Below, one piece after another: positions 7,291 to 14,791 of a DNA stretch of 23,990 nucleotides. Location of the stretch: the IMG/VR virus record IMGVR_UViG_3300017772_000130, positions 1 through 23,990 of that record; one strand, given 5' to 3'. A program made the translations under genes and the position numbers. Source of the DNA: a virus. The notes under the pieces were generated by a model, which made no database searches, had not been told where the DNA came from, and saw only the letters and a program-made list of their open reading frames with translations. Position 1 is the first letter of the stretch; each line of letters starts with the position of its first letter.

Positions 7291-7865
7291 TATTTTAAAC
7301 CCCATTTAATTTCGGCCAATGTTTCATGTGAATACTGCATAGAATGATCATTAGGATGTTCTCTTTGAAAATTTTGTTGGTTAGTTCTTCTGCCGTTTTT
7401 TCTGTTAAAATTTATAAATTGGCTTGAAACTTGTAGTTGAATATCTGCAAAATTTTGGTTGTTTGTAACTGAATAGCCTGCAATTTTACCTTTAAAAAGC
7501 AAATAGCCTGTGTCTGTTGTGCCGTTACCTAATAAACCGTTTGTTGATGGATTTAAAAATACTCTTCGTATTTCTACATTTTTATTAATTTGTGTTGATG
7601 TTGCATATGTTGTAATGTTAGATGTTTTTAATGCACTTAATGATATGTTAACACTGTGTATTTGTAATTCAGCTGTTTCGTCTCTTTCACTGATATTTAA
7701 AAAATCACCTTGTGCTTGATATGTGTTGCTGTTAAACACAATGTCAAATGAATTATCTGTAAATCGTGATGTGCCGCTGCCAGTTTCAATGTCTAACAAT
7801 AAACAACCAATTAGACTGTTACCCGCAAGGTATGTGTTAAGTGTTGATGTAAATCCTCTGGCCAT
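7290..7865 (-). CDS. DUF2163/BR0599-like tail hub protein
   Basis: 191 residues. The N-terminal half has strands like CLLLDIETG, FDIVFNSNTYQAQGDFLNIS and AELQIHSVNISLSAL, which is the typical 'l..i.....vyR.t.h..di.f.g..Y' opening of DUF2163 proteins. The second half has VEIRRVFLN, LLFKGKIAGYSV (122-132) and DIQLQVSS, then NRKNGRRTNQQNFQREHPND (154-173), matching the Arg-rich end of the BR0599 family. In gene transfer agents the homologous protein is a baseplate hub before the tail-tip protein. It starts and ends in TAATG overlaps. Confidence 0.7.
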   Translation of the reverse strand: MARGFTSTLNTYLAGNSLIGCLLLDIETGSGTSRFTDNSFDIVFNSNTYQAQGDFLNISERDETAELQIHSVNISLSALKTSNITTYATSTQINKNVEIRRVFLNPSTNGLLGNGTTDTGYLLFKGKIAGYSVTNNQNFADIQLQVSSQFINFNRKNGRRTNQQNFQREHPNDHSMQYSHETLAEIKWGLK

Positions 7866-8512
7866 TAAACAGCCTCCGCAACATCTATTCTATAATTTAC
7901 TGTGCCATCAACATTGTATTGATATTCTTGTAAATCAGATGTAAAATACATTCTGAAAGGCACATTGTCTATTGTGACAGTGGTTGAATTAGTAACTGCA
8001 GTAACAAGTGCTGGCTCAAAATTAATTTGTACATCACCACCAGAATCAGGTATTACATCTGATGTGACCATGTATACTTTGTTATGATTAGAAAATTTAA
8101 TTACATCTCCCATGCTTAAGACTTTGAAATTATCACTAGCATTAATTGATGCCATAGATGTGTCCACACTGGTTGAACCTACATCATAATTTTCTAAACA
8201 TGTAATTGTGCCAGGCGTTGTTGTGACTGATCTTTCTGAAACACCAGGCAGTTGTACATTAAATTCATTTAATGCACCTCTTGCAAGCGCTGCAAATCCT
8301 TGTAACTGTTTAAAATTTGCTTGTGTGTAAGTGGTTAATTCTATGCTTGCACGCCAAATTGTGGTTGCTACTGCACTTCGTATTGTTCTACCACTTGCTG
8401 TTTTTGTAATGGCTGTTGAATTTTCTTGTCTAAAATTTACAGCTCTTGCGCCAAATATACTAGGATTACTTAGTATTGAAGACGCACCATTTAAATCACC
8501 TATTGTAGCCAT
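7865..8512 (-). CDS. Distal tail-like protein
   Basis: 215 residues, beta-rich, directly after the tape measure gene where the distal tail protein normally lies. Visible blocks are FGARAVNFRQENSTAITKTA, IWRASIELTTYTQANF, FKVLSMGDVIKFSNHNKVY, DVQINFEPALVTAV and the final DLQEYQYNVDGTVNYRIDV. The middle block resembles the SH3-like 'GD-i----h..Y.v' insert that several phage minor tail proteins carry. I cannot name a Pfam family with confidence. It ends in a TAATG overlap with the hub-like gene, so the two are translationally coupled. Confidence 0.65.
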   Translation of the reverse strand: MATIGDLNGASSILSNPSIFGARAVNFRQENSTAITKTASGRTIRSAVATTIWRASIELTTYTQANFKQLQGFAALARGALNEFNVQLPGVSERSVTTTPGTITCLENYDVGSTSVDTSMASINASDNFKVLSMGDVIKFSNHNKVYMVTSDVIPDSGGDVQINFEPALVTAVTNSTTVTIDNVPFRMYFTSDLQEYQYNVDGTVNYRIDVAEAV

Positions 8513-8513
8513 G

Positions 8514-10670
8514 TTATGTTGTTACTCCTTGTTGACCTCTTTGGTTAAGAGCTTGATTAATAATACCGACAATTGTTGTTCTTCTATCAATTAACAATTC
8601 ATCAAAACCTGTTGCATCATTTGTTTCTATGTTAAAGTTTACATTTACAGCACCCATTTGACCATTAGGTGAAATTTGTCCGCTTGCACTTGGTGTAAAC
8701 ATTTCTGGACCTTTTTCACCAACAAGATATGATGCACCTTGTGCAACTGCACCACCTTTTTGTCTTGGACCTGTGTATTTTGTTGCTCGTATTTGTGCAA
8801 TTTGCGCTGCTGTGGCTGCTGCTGCAACTGCTGCAAATATTCCGCCTAATATTGGACCTCCTGCCGCTGAACCAACTTTGTATGAATTAATTATTGATGT
8901 TTTTGCTGCAATCAATGCTTCTGCCATCGCAAGTGCTTTTGCAATCTTAAATGCTTTTTCATTTTGTTGTGCAATCTGTGTTAATAAGTCTTTACCGTGT
9001 TTTGCAGCGACTTTAGTTCTTTCACTGCCTTTTAATGCTTCTATGTCTGTTTGTGCATCTTGGCCTGCTCGTATAGTTGATAATGCTTTGTCTATTCGTT
9101 TTTTAGATTCTGCTTGTTGCTCTATTGCTTGTTGAGCTCGTATCATTGCTATCCGTTTAGTATATTTTTCTTCGTTAGCAATATCTATTTCTCTTAATGC
9201 TTCAAGTGCTTTAATGGAATCTGCGTATGCTACAACTTTAGGATCTTCTTTGCCTAATATATCTCTGCCTAGATCACCACCAATTGTTTTGGCTGCTTTT
9301 TCTAATATTTCTAACTGTTTCTTTTGTTCTTCTGAAACAATTGGTATATCACCAACCATTTTTTTAACTTGTTCAGCTAAATTAGCATTTTTCTTTATAC
9401 CAACACCTATTGCATCTAAGGCTTTTTTTGTTCCATTGAAAAATTCACCATATGTGTGAGTTAAGTCATGACCTTTTTCGTCTAGATCCTCAAATGGTAT
9501 TACCATGTTATCTGCAAATTTGCCTAGGTCTTTCATTTGTTGATTTATTTTTGCAAAATTTTCATCACTGACTAAACCTAAACTTTTTCGTATGTTTAAT
9601 ATGCCAGTGTTTACTTTTATAAAGCCTTTTAGTATTAGACCAATGCCTTTACGCACAGAATCAAACACAAGACCAAATAATAATGCTAGTGCTTTACCTT
9701 TTTTACCTAACATAAAGAAACCAATTAGACCAATTTCTCTTGCACCTGGCGGTAATGAATTTAATATTTTAAATAGTCCATCAAAACCTGCTGCCACTAT
9801 TAAAAATATTGGTTTTAATCCGTCTGCAATCCTAGCAAAACCTAATAATGTTTTTTCTACAAACTCTATAAATTTAGCACCAGCAACTGTAGCAAAATCT
9901 GTTAATGATGTTTGTGACTCTGCTAAAAAATCATCAAGTGCTCTTAATGCGCCTTTTGAATATTCTAACAGTCCGCCTTGATTGGCTAATGCAATTTGAA
10001 ATTGTAAGAGTTTATCTTGCAACATAGAAAACACACCATCAAATGTAGTTGATAGTGCAAACGCTGCTTTTTCGTATGGGCCACCAGGACCAAATGCTTT
10101 AGTAATAATATCTCGTGTTTGTTCAACACTGTATTGAACACCATCCCTGAAACCAAGCATTGCTTTAATACCTCGTTCACGGAATAGTTCAGATGCACTA
10201 ATACCGGAAGCAAATGACCTTTGTAACTGTTCTGCAGCAGTTTGGAAATCTAAACCTGAGACTGCCGCAATGTTACCAACAAGTCTTAAGTTTTCACCAA
10301 GTTCTACTGCATTTTTAGAAACAACTGCAAGATTACCAGCACCACGCTGTATTTCAGCCAAAGTGAATGGTACTTCGCCTGCAAACTTAAGCATTTCTTG
10401 GAATGCTTTAGAACCTTCGTCTACAGATTTAAACAAAAATTGAAATCTTTGTTGTAGTTTTTCAACATCTGCACCAACACGCAAAATGGCTTTTAGCCCA
10501 AATGCAGTACCAATTGCAGTACCAGCAGCAATTACTTTGCCTGCTAAACTACCGAAGCCACGCTCTAACTGACCAACATTTTTATTTAGACTGTTAAGTC
10601 GTTTGTCAACATTACGCAAAGCACCTTGCGTTTTATCGACTGCGCGGATTTCTATGTCTGTTCTCGCCAT
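8514..10670 (-). CDS. Tail tape measure protein
   Basis: 718 residues. It sets tail length; at about 0.15 nm per residue this gives a tail near 108 nm (rule of thumb, inference). The N-terminus is a coiled coil (residues 10-40, VDKRLNSLNKNVGQLERGF) followed by a hydrophobic stretch (LAGKVIAAGTAIGTAFGLKA). The middle has helical and hydrophobic parts. Residues 604-631 are Ala/Gly-rich and membrane-like. Residues 639-658 hold the motif GGAVAQGASYLVGEKGPEMF, which ends many tape measures. No lysozyme or peptidase domain is seen. It overlaps the frameshifted chaperone by 38 bases. Confidence 0.93.
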   Translation of the reverse strand: MARTDIEIRAVDKTQGALRNVDKRLNSLNKNVGQLERGFGSLAGKVIAAGTAIGTAFGLKAILRVGADVEKLQQRFQFLFKSVDEGSKAFQEMLKFAGEVPFTLAEIQRGAGNLAVVSKNAVELGENLRLVGNIAAVSGLDFQTAAEQLQRSFASGISASELFRERGIKAMLGFRDGVQYSVEQTRDIITKAFGPGGPYEKAAFALSTTFDGVFSMLQDKLLQFQIALANQGGLLEYSKGALRALDDFLAESQTSLTDFATVAGAKFIEFVEKTLLGFARIADGLKPIFLIVAAGFDGLFKILNSLPPGAREIGLIGFFMLGKKGKALALLFGLVFDSVRKGIGLILKGFIKVNTGILNIRKSLGLVSDENFAKINQQMKDLGKFADNMVIPFEDLDEKGHDLTHTYGEFFNGTKKALDAIGVGIKKNANLAEQVKKMVGDIPIVSEEQKKQLEILEKAAKTIGGDLGRDILGKEDPKVVAYADSIKALEALREIDIANEEKYTKRIAMIRAQQAIEQQAESKKRIDKALSTIRAGQDAQTDIEALKGSERTKVAAKHGKDLLTQIAQQNEKAFKIAKALAMAEALIAAKTSIINSYKVGSAAGGPILGGIFAAVAAAATAAQIAQIRATKYTGPRQKGGAVAQGASYLVGEKGPEMFTPSASGQISPNGQMGAVNVNFNIETNDATGFDELLIDRRTTIVGIINQALNQRGQQGVTT

Positions 10671-11153
10671 GTTCTTTCATTACCTCATGTTCTTTTTTGA
10701 ACCATGCGGCCCATAAGTTAATTTCCTGGACATCAAACTGCAGCACTTCTTTTATGCTTTTCCCCAACTCCTTAGCAATACGCATAATTAGTTGGAGTTC
10801 AATGTCCTCAGTTAGTTTTTTTCAACTTCCTCATATGTTGATGTTGTTGAATTTAACACTGCTGCTATTCTTAGAACAACTGCAGGATCAACTTCATTCA
10901 ACAAATTGACTTTGTCAAACTTCTTAAACAATGGTTTTCCATCTGGATCCAATGCTTTTTGTATTAGTGTTTCAACTAATGCTTCAACAGTTTTACCCTG
11001 TTGCTGTAGTGCAATTATATTTTGTTCTACAGCGAATGGAGAAGCGGCTCTATAATAGATGTCGATCTTCCATTCTGGCACAGTCAGCTTTTCTAAGCCT
11101 CCTGCAAGTTTTTGTTTAAAATGCTCTTGTGCATTTTTTAGAGCTATACTCAT
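10633..11153 (-). CDS. Tail assembly chaperone, frameshifted (GT-type) product
   Basis: A -1 shift at A AAA AAC (10821-10815) bypasses the TAA at 10814-10812. It joins the 113-residue protein to a fully open 60-codon frame that ends at TAA 10635-10633, giving 173 residues. The extension begins LTEDIELQLIMRIAKELGKS and contains DVQEINLWAAWFKKEHEV. This Trp-Ala-Ala-Trp segment is what T-type domains look like. The extension has no good start of its own and runs 38 bases into the tape measure gene. In lambda the T part binds the tail tube protein. Confidence 0.85.
10766..10821 (-). promoter_or_regulatory. -1 ribosomal frameshift signal
   Basis: The heptamer A AAA AAC (10821-10815) is in the correct phase of the upstream gene and is followed at once by its stop. 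After 15 bases a stem can form between AACTCC (10799-10794) and GGAGTT (10771-10766), or a shifted 7-base version CTCCAAC/GTTGGGG with one wobble. A GAGG about seven bases upstream could act as a stimulating Shine-Dalgarno. The spacer is longer than usual, so the role of the stem is uncertain; the slip site is not. Confidence 0.85.
10812..11153 (-). CDS. Tail assembly chaperone, short (G-type) product
   Basis: 113 residues when read without frameshift: helical, with a central LYS/Gln-rich part (FAVEQNIIALQQQGKTVEALVETLIQKALDPDG) and the end YEEVEKN. Position directly before the tape measure gene and the slippery site at the last codons match the lambda gpG type. The protein would coat the tape measure during tail assembly and is absent from finished virions. 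It shares no obvious sequence with lambda G, so the call rests on context, size and the frameshift. Confidence 0.85.
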   Translation of the reverse strand: MSIALKNAQEHFKQKLAGGLEKLTVPEWKIDIYYRAASPFAVEQNIIALQQQGKTVEALVETLIQKALDPDGKPLFKKFDKVNLLNEVDPAVVLRIAAVLNSTTSTYEEVEKN

Positions 11154-11156
11154 GTT

Positions 11157-11441
11157 TTATCTCCTTTTTGTCTTCCTAATGGTAGGTCTAGTAATACCAC
11201 TAGGCGATTGTTTTGAATAGCCTCTGTCTAGACGAGCGGCGTATGGTACGCGGTTAACAGCACTCTTTGTATTTCGAGTACTTTCAAGTCGCCAACCGCG
11301 ACGCGCTCTACCAGATCTAATTGGCGTAAATGATTTTGCATTTGCCAATAGATCAACAGCTATTCTGGTCATTTCACGATCTTTTTCTTGTTCAAGTTCG
11401 CGAATGGCCTGTTTGTTGCCCTTGAAAACAACTTTTAACAT
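11157..11441 (-). CDS. HK97 gp10-like neck or tail completion protein
   Basis: 94 residues. After a Lys/Glu-rich helix comes ANAKSFTPIRSGRARRG, equivalent to the family motif 'A....TP..TG.L..s', then a strand ending VNRVPYAARLDRGYSKQ, equivalent to 'v.n...YA..vE.G'. The C-terminus is very basic (TIRKTKRR). These motifs are the signature of the gp10-like family. In many phages this gene lies before the tail tube gene; here it lies after it. It begins in a TAATG overlap, and the chaperone gene starts 3 bases past its stop. Confidence 0.75.
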   Translation of the reverse strand: MLKVVFKGNKQAIRELEQEKDREMTRIAVDLLANAKSFTPIRSGRARRGWRLESTRNTKSAVNRVPYAARLDRGYSKQSPSGITRPTIRKTKRR

Positions 11442-11848
11442 TAAGTTATTGTTTCTGAGTGTAACACACCAGTGCCTTGGAAAGCAACTGTTGCACTTAC
11501 TACATCGTCAAAACTTGCTGTTCTACTCACTGAAGTTACTATCACATTGCCAACATACTTTACGCCTGTTGCATTTGGAAAAAATTCCACTGATAGTGTT
11601 GCATCATTGTTAGGTTCAAAAATTGCTTGACCGTCTTGTGTTGCAACATCATATAAAACTTCCATTGAGCCTGTAAATGAATGTAAGCCTGACAAGTAAG
11701 TACGAGCACCGTCCCCCATGCTTGTGTCTTCTACTGTATCTTTGACATGTTCAACAGTCCAAGATCTCACAGAAGCCACAGTTAGTGTTGCTCCACCAGA
11801 GTCAGTTCCAAACATTACTTTACCGTTTTCGCCAGTAATTGTAGCCAT
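11441..11848 (-). CDS. Major tail tube protein
   Basis: 135 residues, beta-rich, with features of the gpV/TTP1-like tube family: an opening strand ENGKVMFG, VASVRSWTVEHVKD, the loop MGDGARTYLSGLHSFTGSME, then VEFFPNATGVKYVGNVIVTS and a final VVSATVAFQGTGVL. Copies stack as hexamers around the tape measure to form the tail. Its place between the terminator and the chaperone/tape measure genes is the standard one. Its stop and the next start form TAATG. Confidence 0.85.
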   Translation of the reverse strand: MATITGENGKVMFGTDSGGATLTVASVRSWTVEHVKDTVEDTSMGDGARTYLSGLHSFTGSMEVLYDVATQDGQAIFEPNNDATLSVEFFPNATGVKYVGNVIVTSVSRTASFDDVVSATVAFQGTGVLHSETIT

Positions 11849-11849
11849 A

Positions 11850-12104
11850 TTAGTTCTCCTCTATATTTGGTTGTGATTCTGAATTGTTAGTACTGTCAAT
11901 ATCTTCAATATCGTACAATATCTCTTCTTCAAAATCTGGTTTATTAATTACTTCAGCTTTTGCAGTTATCTTATGCTTAGCTGAAGGTTTTTTCTTTGTT
12001 TTGGTTGGTTGTAATTGTGTCCAACCTTCACCAAGAAATCTTTCTAGTCTATCGGCCTCTATTGATTTTCGTTGGCCGTCTTTTTGTATTTTAACATATT
12101 TCAT
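11850..12104 (-). CDS. Small protein with basic middle and acidic tail
   Basis: 84 residues. The N-terminal part (MKYVKIQKDG, RLERFLGEGWTQLQP) resembles the short 'AxxLEKxLxxGW' domain seen in many phage small proteins. Then comes a basic stretch (TKTKKKPSAKHKITAK) and a strongly acidic end (FEEEILYDIEDIDSTNNSES). The charge-split build suggests protein or nucleic-acid contacts. I do not recognise a function. It starts in a TAATG overlap with the tail terminator gene, and the tail tube ATG follows 1 base after its stop region, so it is tightly tied to tail assembly. Confidence 0.75.
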   Translation of the reverse strand: MKYVKIQKDGQRKSIEADRLERFLGEGWTQLQPTKTKKKPSAKHKITAKAEVINKPDFEEEILYDIEDIDSTNNSESQPNIEEN

Positions 12105-12550
12105 TATGTTGCTCCTTTAGTAAATGAATATCTTACATCACATATCATTAAAAACTCGCCTAATGGTGGTGTGTGTTCGATAATTTCTATTGAAGAAACC
12201 AAAGTTGTGCTTGCTTTATCAGTAAGTTCTCTTGTTCTATCTGTGTTTAATGTTTCTTCAATTCTTTCTATTAATTCGTTGCGTTTTTGATCAACAGTTT
12301 GTATTTGACCTACACGCCCATCAGCACGCACATACCCACGAATATTCATTTGTATGGTACTGCGTCTTGCACCGCCCATTGCATTATCTTCGCGTGTTTC
12401 GTTACCTGTTGTGATTAGTATTGCAGGAAATTGTGTGATTGCTAATTTTTGTAAATCAAAAGGTTCTCTTGTGACAAATGCTGGTTTTGGAGGATCCATG
12501 TCCTTCAACACTAGTTCAACATTTTTTGCTATAGATTCTCTGTTAGACAT
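12104..12550 (-). CDS. Tail terminator (tail completion) protein
   Basis: 148 residues of alternating alpha and beta character: NVELVLKDMDPPKPAFVTRE, FPAILITTGNETRED, IQMNIRGYVRADG, then helix RNELIERIEETLNTDR, then IEIIEHTPPLGEFLMICDVRYSFT. This matches the usual build of gpU-like tail terminators, which cap the tail tube and join it to the head: an N-terminal helix, a central sheet with 'P-i-v', a helix with E--l..al and a final strand pair. Position before the tube protein agrees. Its stop forms TAATG with the next gene. Confidence 0.7.
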   Translation of the reverse strand: MSNRESIAKNVELVLKDMDPPKPAFVTREPFDLQKLAITQFPAILITTGNETREDNAMGGARRSTIQMNIRGYVRADGRVGQIQTVDQKRNELIERIEETLNTDRTRELTDKASTTLVSSIEIIEHTPPLGEFLMICDVRYSFTKGAT

Positions 12551-12553
12551 GCA

Positions 12554-13006
12554 CTACCTTTTTAATCTAAGATAGTGAGTAGGTTCCTTCTCTGCGTCAC
12601 TAACTGTGCCAGAAGAATCTAGATCATATTCTATCCCGTCGCGCATGCATAAATCAAGTTCGCGCTCGTATTCTTTTCTGTAAAATTCCATTTTTCTTTC
12701 AAAGAGGTCCATGTCAGGCTCAAACTTTGCAAGTTTAGGATATATGTGGAAACCAAGTGCTTGGTAACAGCATGCTCTTGTTAATTGTGAAGCAGTGTAT
12801 AGGTCATCATCTGGATCGACTTGACCTGTTGTTAAGTATTTTATATCATACAAACCTATTTGTTGTGTTGGCCACCAACGAACGCGTAAATCTCTAAACA
12901 CATCATTCTGTGCTTTTGTTATTTCTGCTGTAAAATCGTTAATGCCAAAATTATCAATATCCGGCTCGTATTCTTTAATATCTGTTATAGTAGCTAATAT
13001 AGCCAT
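12554..13006 (-). CDS. Head-tail connector (adaptor) protein
   Basis: 150 residues, first gene beyond the capsid terminator, with a perfect AAGGAGGT 10 bases before its ATG. The N-terminal part (FTAEITKAQNDVFRDLRVRWW) and the helical middle (LYTASQLTRACCYQALGFHIY) fit the mostly helical gp6/gp15-like adaptors that dock on the portal. This assignment rests mainly on position and helical pattern. Unusually, residues 128-139 (DLDSSGTVSDAE) match an EF-hand calcium loop (D-x-D-x-S-G-x-V-x-x-x-E). A single loop without clear flanking helix pairs may still bind calcium in the assembled ring. Confidence 0.75.
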   Translation of the reverse strand: MAILATITDIKEYEPDIDNFGINDFTAEITKAQNDVFRDLRVRWWPTQQIGLYDIKYLTTGQVDPDDDLYTASQLTRACCYQALGFHIYPKLAKFEPDMDLFERKMEFYRKEYERELDLCMRDGIEYDLDSSGTVSDAEKEPTHYLRLKR

Positions 13007-13065
13007 GGGGTTTCTGACCTCCTTTATAAATTTAATGTTAACAAGTTCTGCTTGTAAATTTATTT

Positions 13066-13112
13066 ATCAAAAATAAAAAAAAATAGGCCTGCAAAGTTAA
13101 TCACAGGCCTAT
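13066..13112 (-). terminator. Rho-independent terminator after the capsid gene
   Basis: Read on the minus strand, a perfect 9-base stem ATAGGCCTG / CAGGCCTAT (13104-13112 with 13083-13091) closes a 12-base loop. It is followed directly by a run of nine T, then A and five more T. It lies between the capsid stop and the connector gene. Since the genes beyond it belong to the same module, it probably works as a partial terminator that sets capsid mRNA above tail mRNA. Confidence 0.9.
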
Positions 13113-13140
13113 AATTTTTAAAAGGGTGTTGGTTATTAGA

Positions 13141-14007
13141 TTATGCTAATGTAGCATTACCAATAATAGACACTCCATAGTTATCAAACACTTCAGTAGT
13201 ACCATATGCCATTGATCCTACGATTTCCGTAGCTCTCATAGAGGCATCTCTTTGGTTTTCTACTCTCATGTTTCTTTTTAGCATGTATGCCATAGCATCT
13301 GCAGAAAAAGCAGCACCATAATAGTTTCCAGTACCAGTTGATTCAGCAGAATTTCCACCAATTACTGTACTTTCGAAAATATTTACATTTGCAATTTTAC
13401 CTATGAAACCTTCAGATAATGCTGTATTACCAACATCAGATAAAGCGTGACTCATAGTTGCGCCTGCATTAGTTAACTGTTTCTTTAAAGAGTATGCTTG
13501 GAATGGATGCAATACACAGTAGTACGGTCCTGGAGCATTCGCTGCTCTTAGACGCGCCGCTGCTTTAAAAATTGTGTCCACTGATATGTCTGTTGCACCT
13601 GATCCTACAGTTTGTGAAAAACCTGTGAATAGCGCAGCAATATCTTGGTCAACTTTTAAACCCATTGCTTGTCCAATTTGACGACCAATTGCTGTTGCAA
13701 CATCTTCGTTTGATGTTTCAGTTGCAAGGTCAGTCAATGTTACCAATACACCTCTTTCAGATGCAGTGATTGTTTTTGATGTAGTGACTTCAAACGCTTT
13801 GTTTGCTAGGTCAGCTCCATCAGCCGGTGAATCAGCTGTTAAAACCGGAAAAATCGGAATTTGCGCTGTTAGACCCGGGGTTCCGCTCATATCGTAATTA
13901 CGAATTAACGGTCTTAATATAGACGATTCTTGTAGCGTGTATAATCCAGCCTGAACTATGTTGGAATACAACGCCGTTGTTACGCCTGTATCTACTTCAT
14001 TTGACAT
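13141..14007 (-). CDS. Major capsid protein (HK97 fold)
   Basis: 288 residues. The N-terminal arm (TALYSNIVQAGLYTLQESSILRPLI) is followed by the extended-loop region (PIFPVLTADSPADGADLA) and the spine-helix segment ETSNEDVATAIGRQIGQAMGLKVDQDIAALF. The P-domain/A-domain core contains YYCVLHPFQAYSLKKQL and GFIGKIANVNIFES. Near the end is FSADAMAYMLKRNMRVE, and then VFDNYGVSIIGNATLA. This is typical of unprocessed HK97-fold coat proteins. GGAG stands before the ATG. An intrinsic terminator follows about 30 bases after the stop, which would favour high mRNA output for this gene over those beyond it. Confidence 0.93.
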   Translation of the reverse strand: MSNEVDTGVTTALYSNIVQAGLYTLQESSILRPLIRNYDMSGTPGLTAQIPIFPVLTADSPADGADLANKAFEVTTSKTITASERGVLVTLTDLATETSNEDVATAIGRQIGQAMGLKVDQDIAALFTGFSQTVGSGATDISVDTIFKAAARLRAANAPGPYYCVLHPFQAYSLKKQLTNAGATMSHALSDVGNTALSEGFIGKIANVNIFESTVIGGNSAESTGTGNYYGAAFSADAMAYMLKRNMRVENQRDASMRATEIVGSMAYGTTEVFDNYGVSIIGNATLA

Positions 14008-14025
14008 GTGATTGTCTCCTGTATG

Positions 14026-14730
14026 TTATAGACGAACACCTTTTTTCTTCATGATCTCTTTATAGCGAGCTCGATGATCAGGGTTCATCATGTTTAGTTT
14101 ACTTGTATCGTTATCAACCACTGGATCTTGCTTACCAAAACCTTGTCCTGTACCAGAACCTGATGGTCCTGCTTGCACAAAGTGTTTGTTAGCATTCAAG
14201 AAATTGTTTACCAAGTCTTTTACACTAAATGGATCACCATTATCGTTGTATTTTACTTGTCCGTTTGACGGATCAATTACATCCACTTGACCTGCTTCAT
14301 TTAATTTTAACTGCGCTTTCAAAAGTTGTGTAACCTGATTAGGGTTAATTGCTTTTGCTGTTGCTGCCTCATTTAATAAAGCACCATCAATTTTAATTGA
14401 TTGAAGTTCGTTTTCATATTGACCTATTTTTGAGTTAAATTTTTCAGCTTGCTCTTTAAGCAATTTTTCAAATTCGCCTCTTTTTTCTAGTTCGCCATGT
14501 CTACGCTTTTCTTCAGCTTCAACTAATTGTTTATAATGATCCACATCAACACCAGAATACTTTTTTTCGTATTTGGCTTTTTCCCTTGCAATTCGATCTT
14601 TAACAATTTTTTCTAAATCGTCTTGACCAAACTTTAAGTTAGTTTCTTCTTGTTTTACCTGTGTATCAGCCTGCTCTTTTATTTCAGGTGCAGTTTCCTG
14701 AGATTTTACCGCTTCTGTTTCTGCGTTCAT
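14026..14730 (-). CDS. Capsid scaffold protein
   Basis: 234 residues, directly before the major capsid gene. An acidic N-terminus (MNAETEAVKSQETAPEIKEQ) leads into a long charged coiled coil at about residues 35-115, rich in Glu and Lys (LEKIVKDRIAREKAKYEKKY, EKRRHGELEKRGEFEKLLKE). A Gly-rich linker (GPSGSGTGQGFG) follows, then a basic C-terminal helix (DHRARYKEIMKKKGVRL). This is the usual plan of gp20-like phage scaffolds, whose basic end binds coat protein during prohead assembly. No protease motif is visible. The start follows AGAGGT. Confidence 0.85.
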   Translation of the reverse strand: MNAETEAVKSQETAPEIKEQADTQVKQEETNLKFGQDDLEKIVKDRIAREKAKYEKKYSGVDVDHYKQLVEAEEKRRHGELEKRGEFEKLLKEQAEKFNSKIGQYENELQSIKIDGALLNEAATAKAINPNQVTQLLKAQLKLNEAGQVDVIDPSNGQVKYNDNGDPFSVKDLVNNFLNANKHFVQAGPSGSGTGQGFGKQDPVVDNDTSKLNMMNPDHRARYKEIMKKKGVRL

Positions 14731-14791
14731 ATTATACCTCTTGTTTGAGTTGAGTGTACTCCCTGCCCTACGACAGTACTGTGTTTATTTA

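Noticed and set aside
6799-7305. Longer start (7305) for the acetyltransferase
   Set aside because: ATG 7290 overlaps the previous stop as TAATG and begins with the typical IIRPIK strand of the family.
8773-9135. Plus-strand Ala/Cys-rich frame of 120 codons
   Set aside because: Antisense to the Ala-rich end of the tape measure gene, which explains its composition.
9592-9981. Plus-strand frame of 129 codons inside the tape measure gene
   Set aside because: It is the mirror of a strongly supported tape measure frame; hydrophobic and Pro/Asn-rich content follows from antisense reading of Gly/Lys/Phe codons.
10633-10815. Independent gene for the 60-codon T frame
   Set aside because: It has no start codon with a ribosome site near its beginning and joins perfectly to the upstream gene by a -1 shift.
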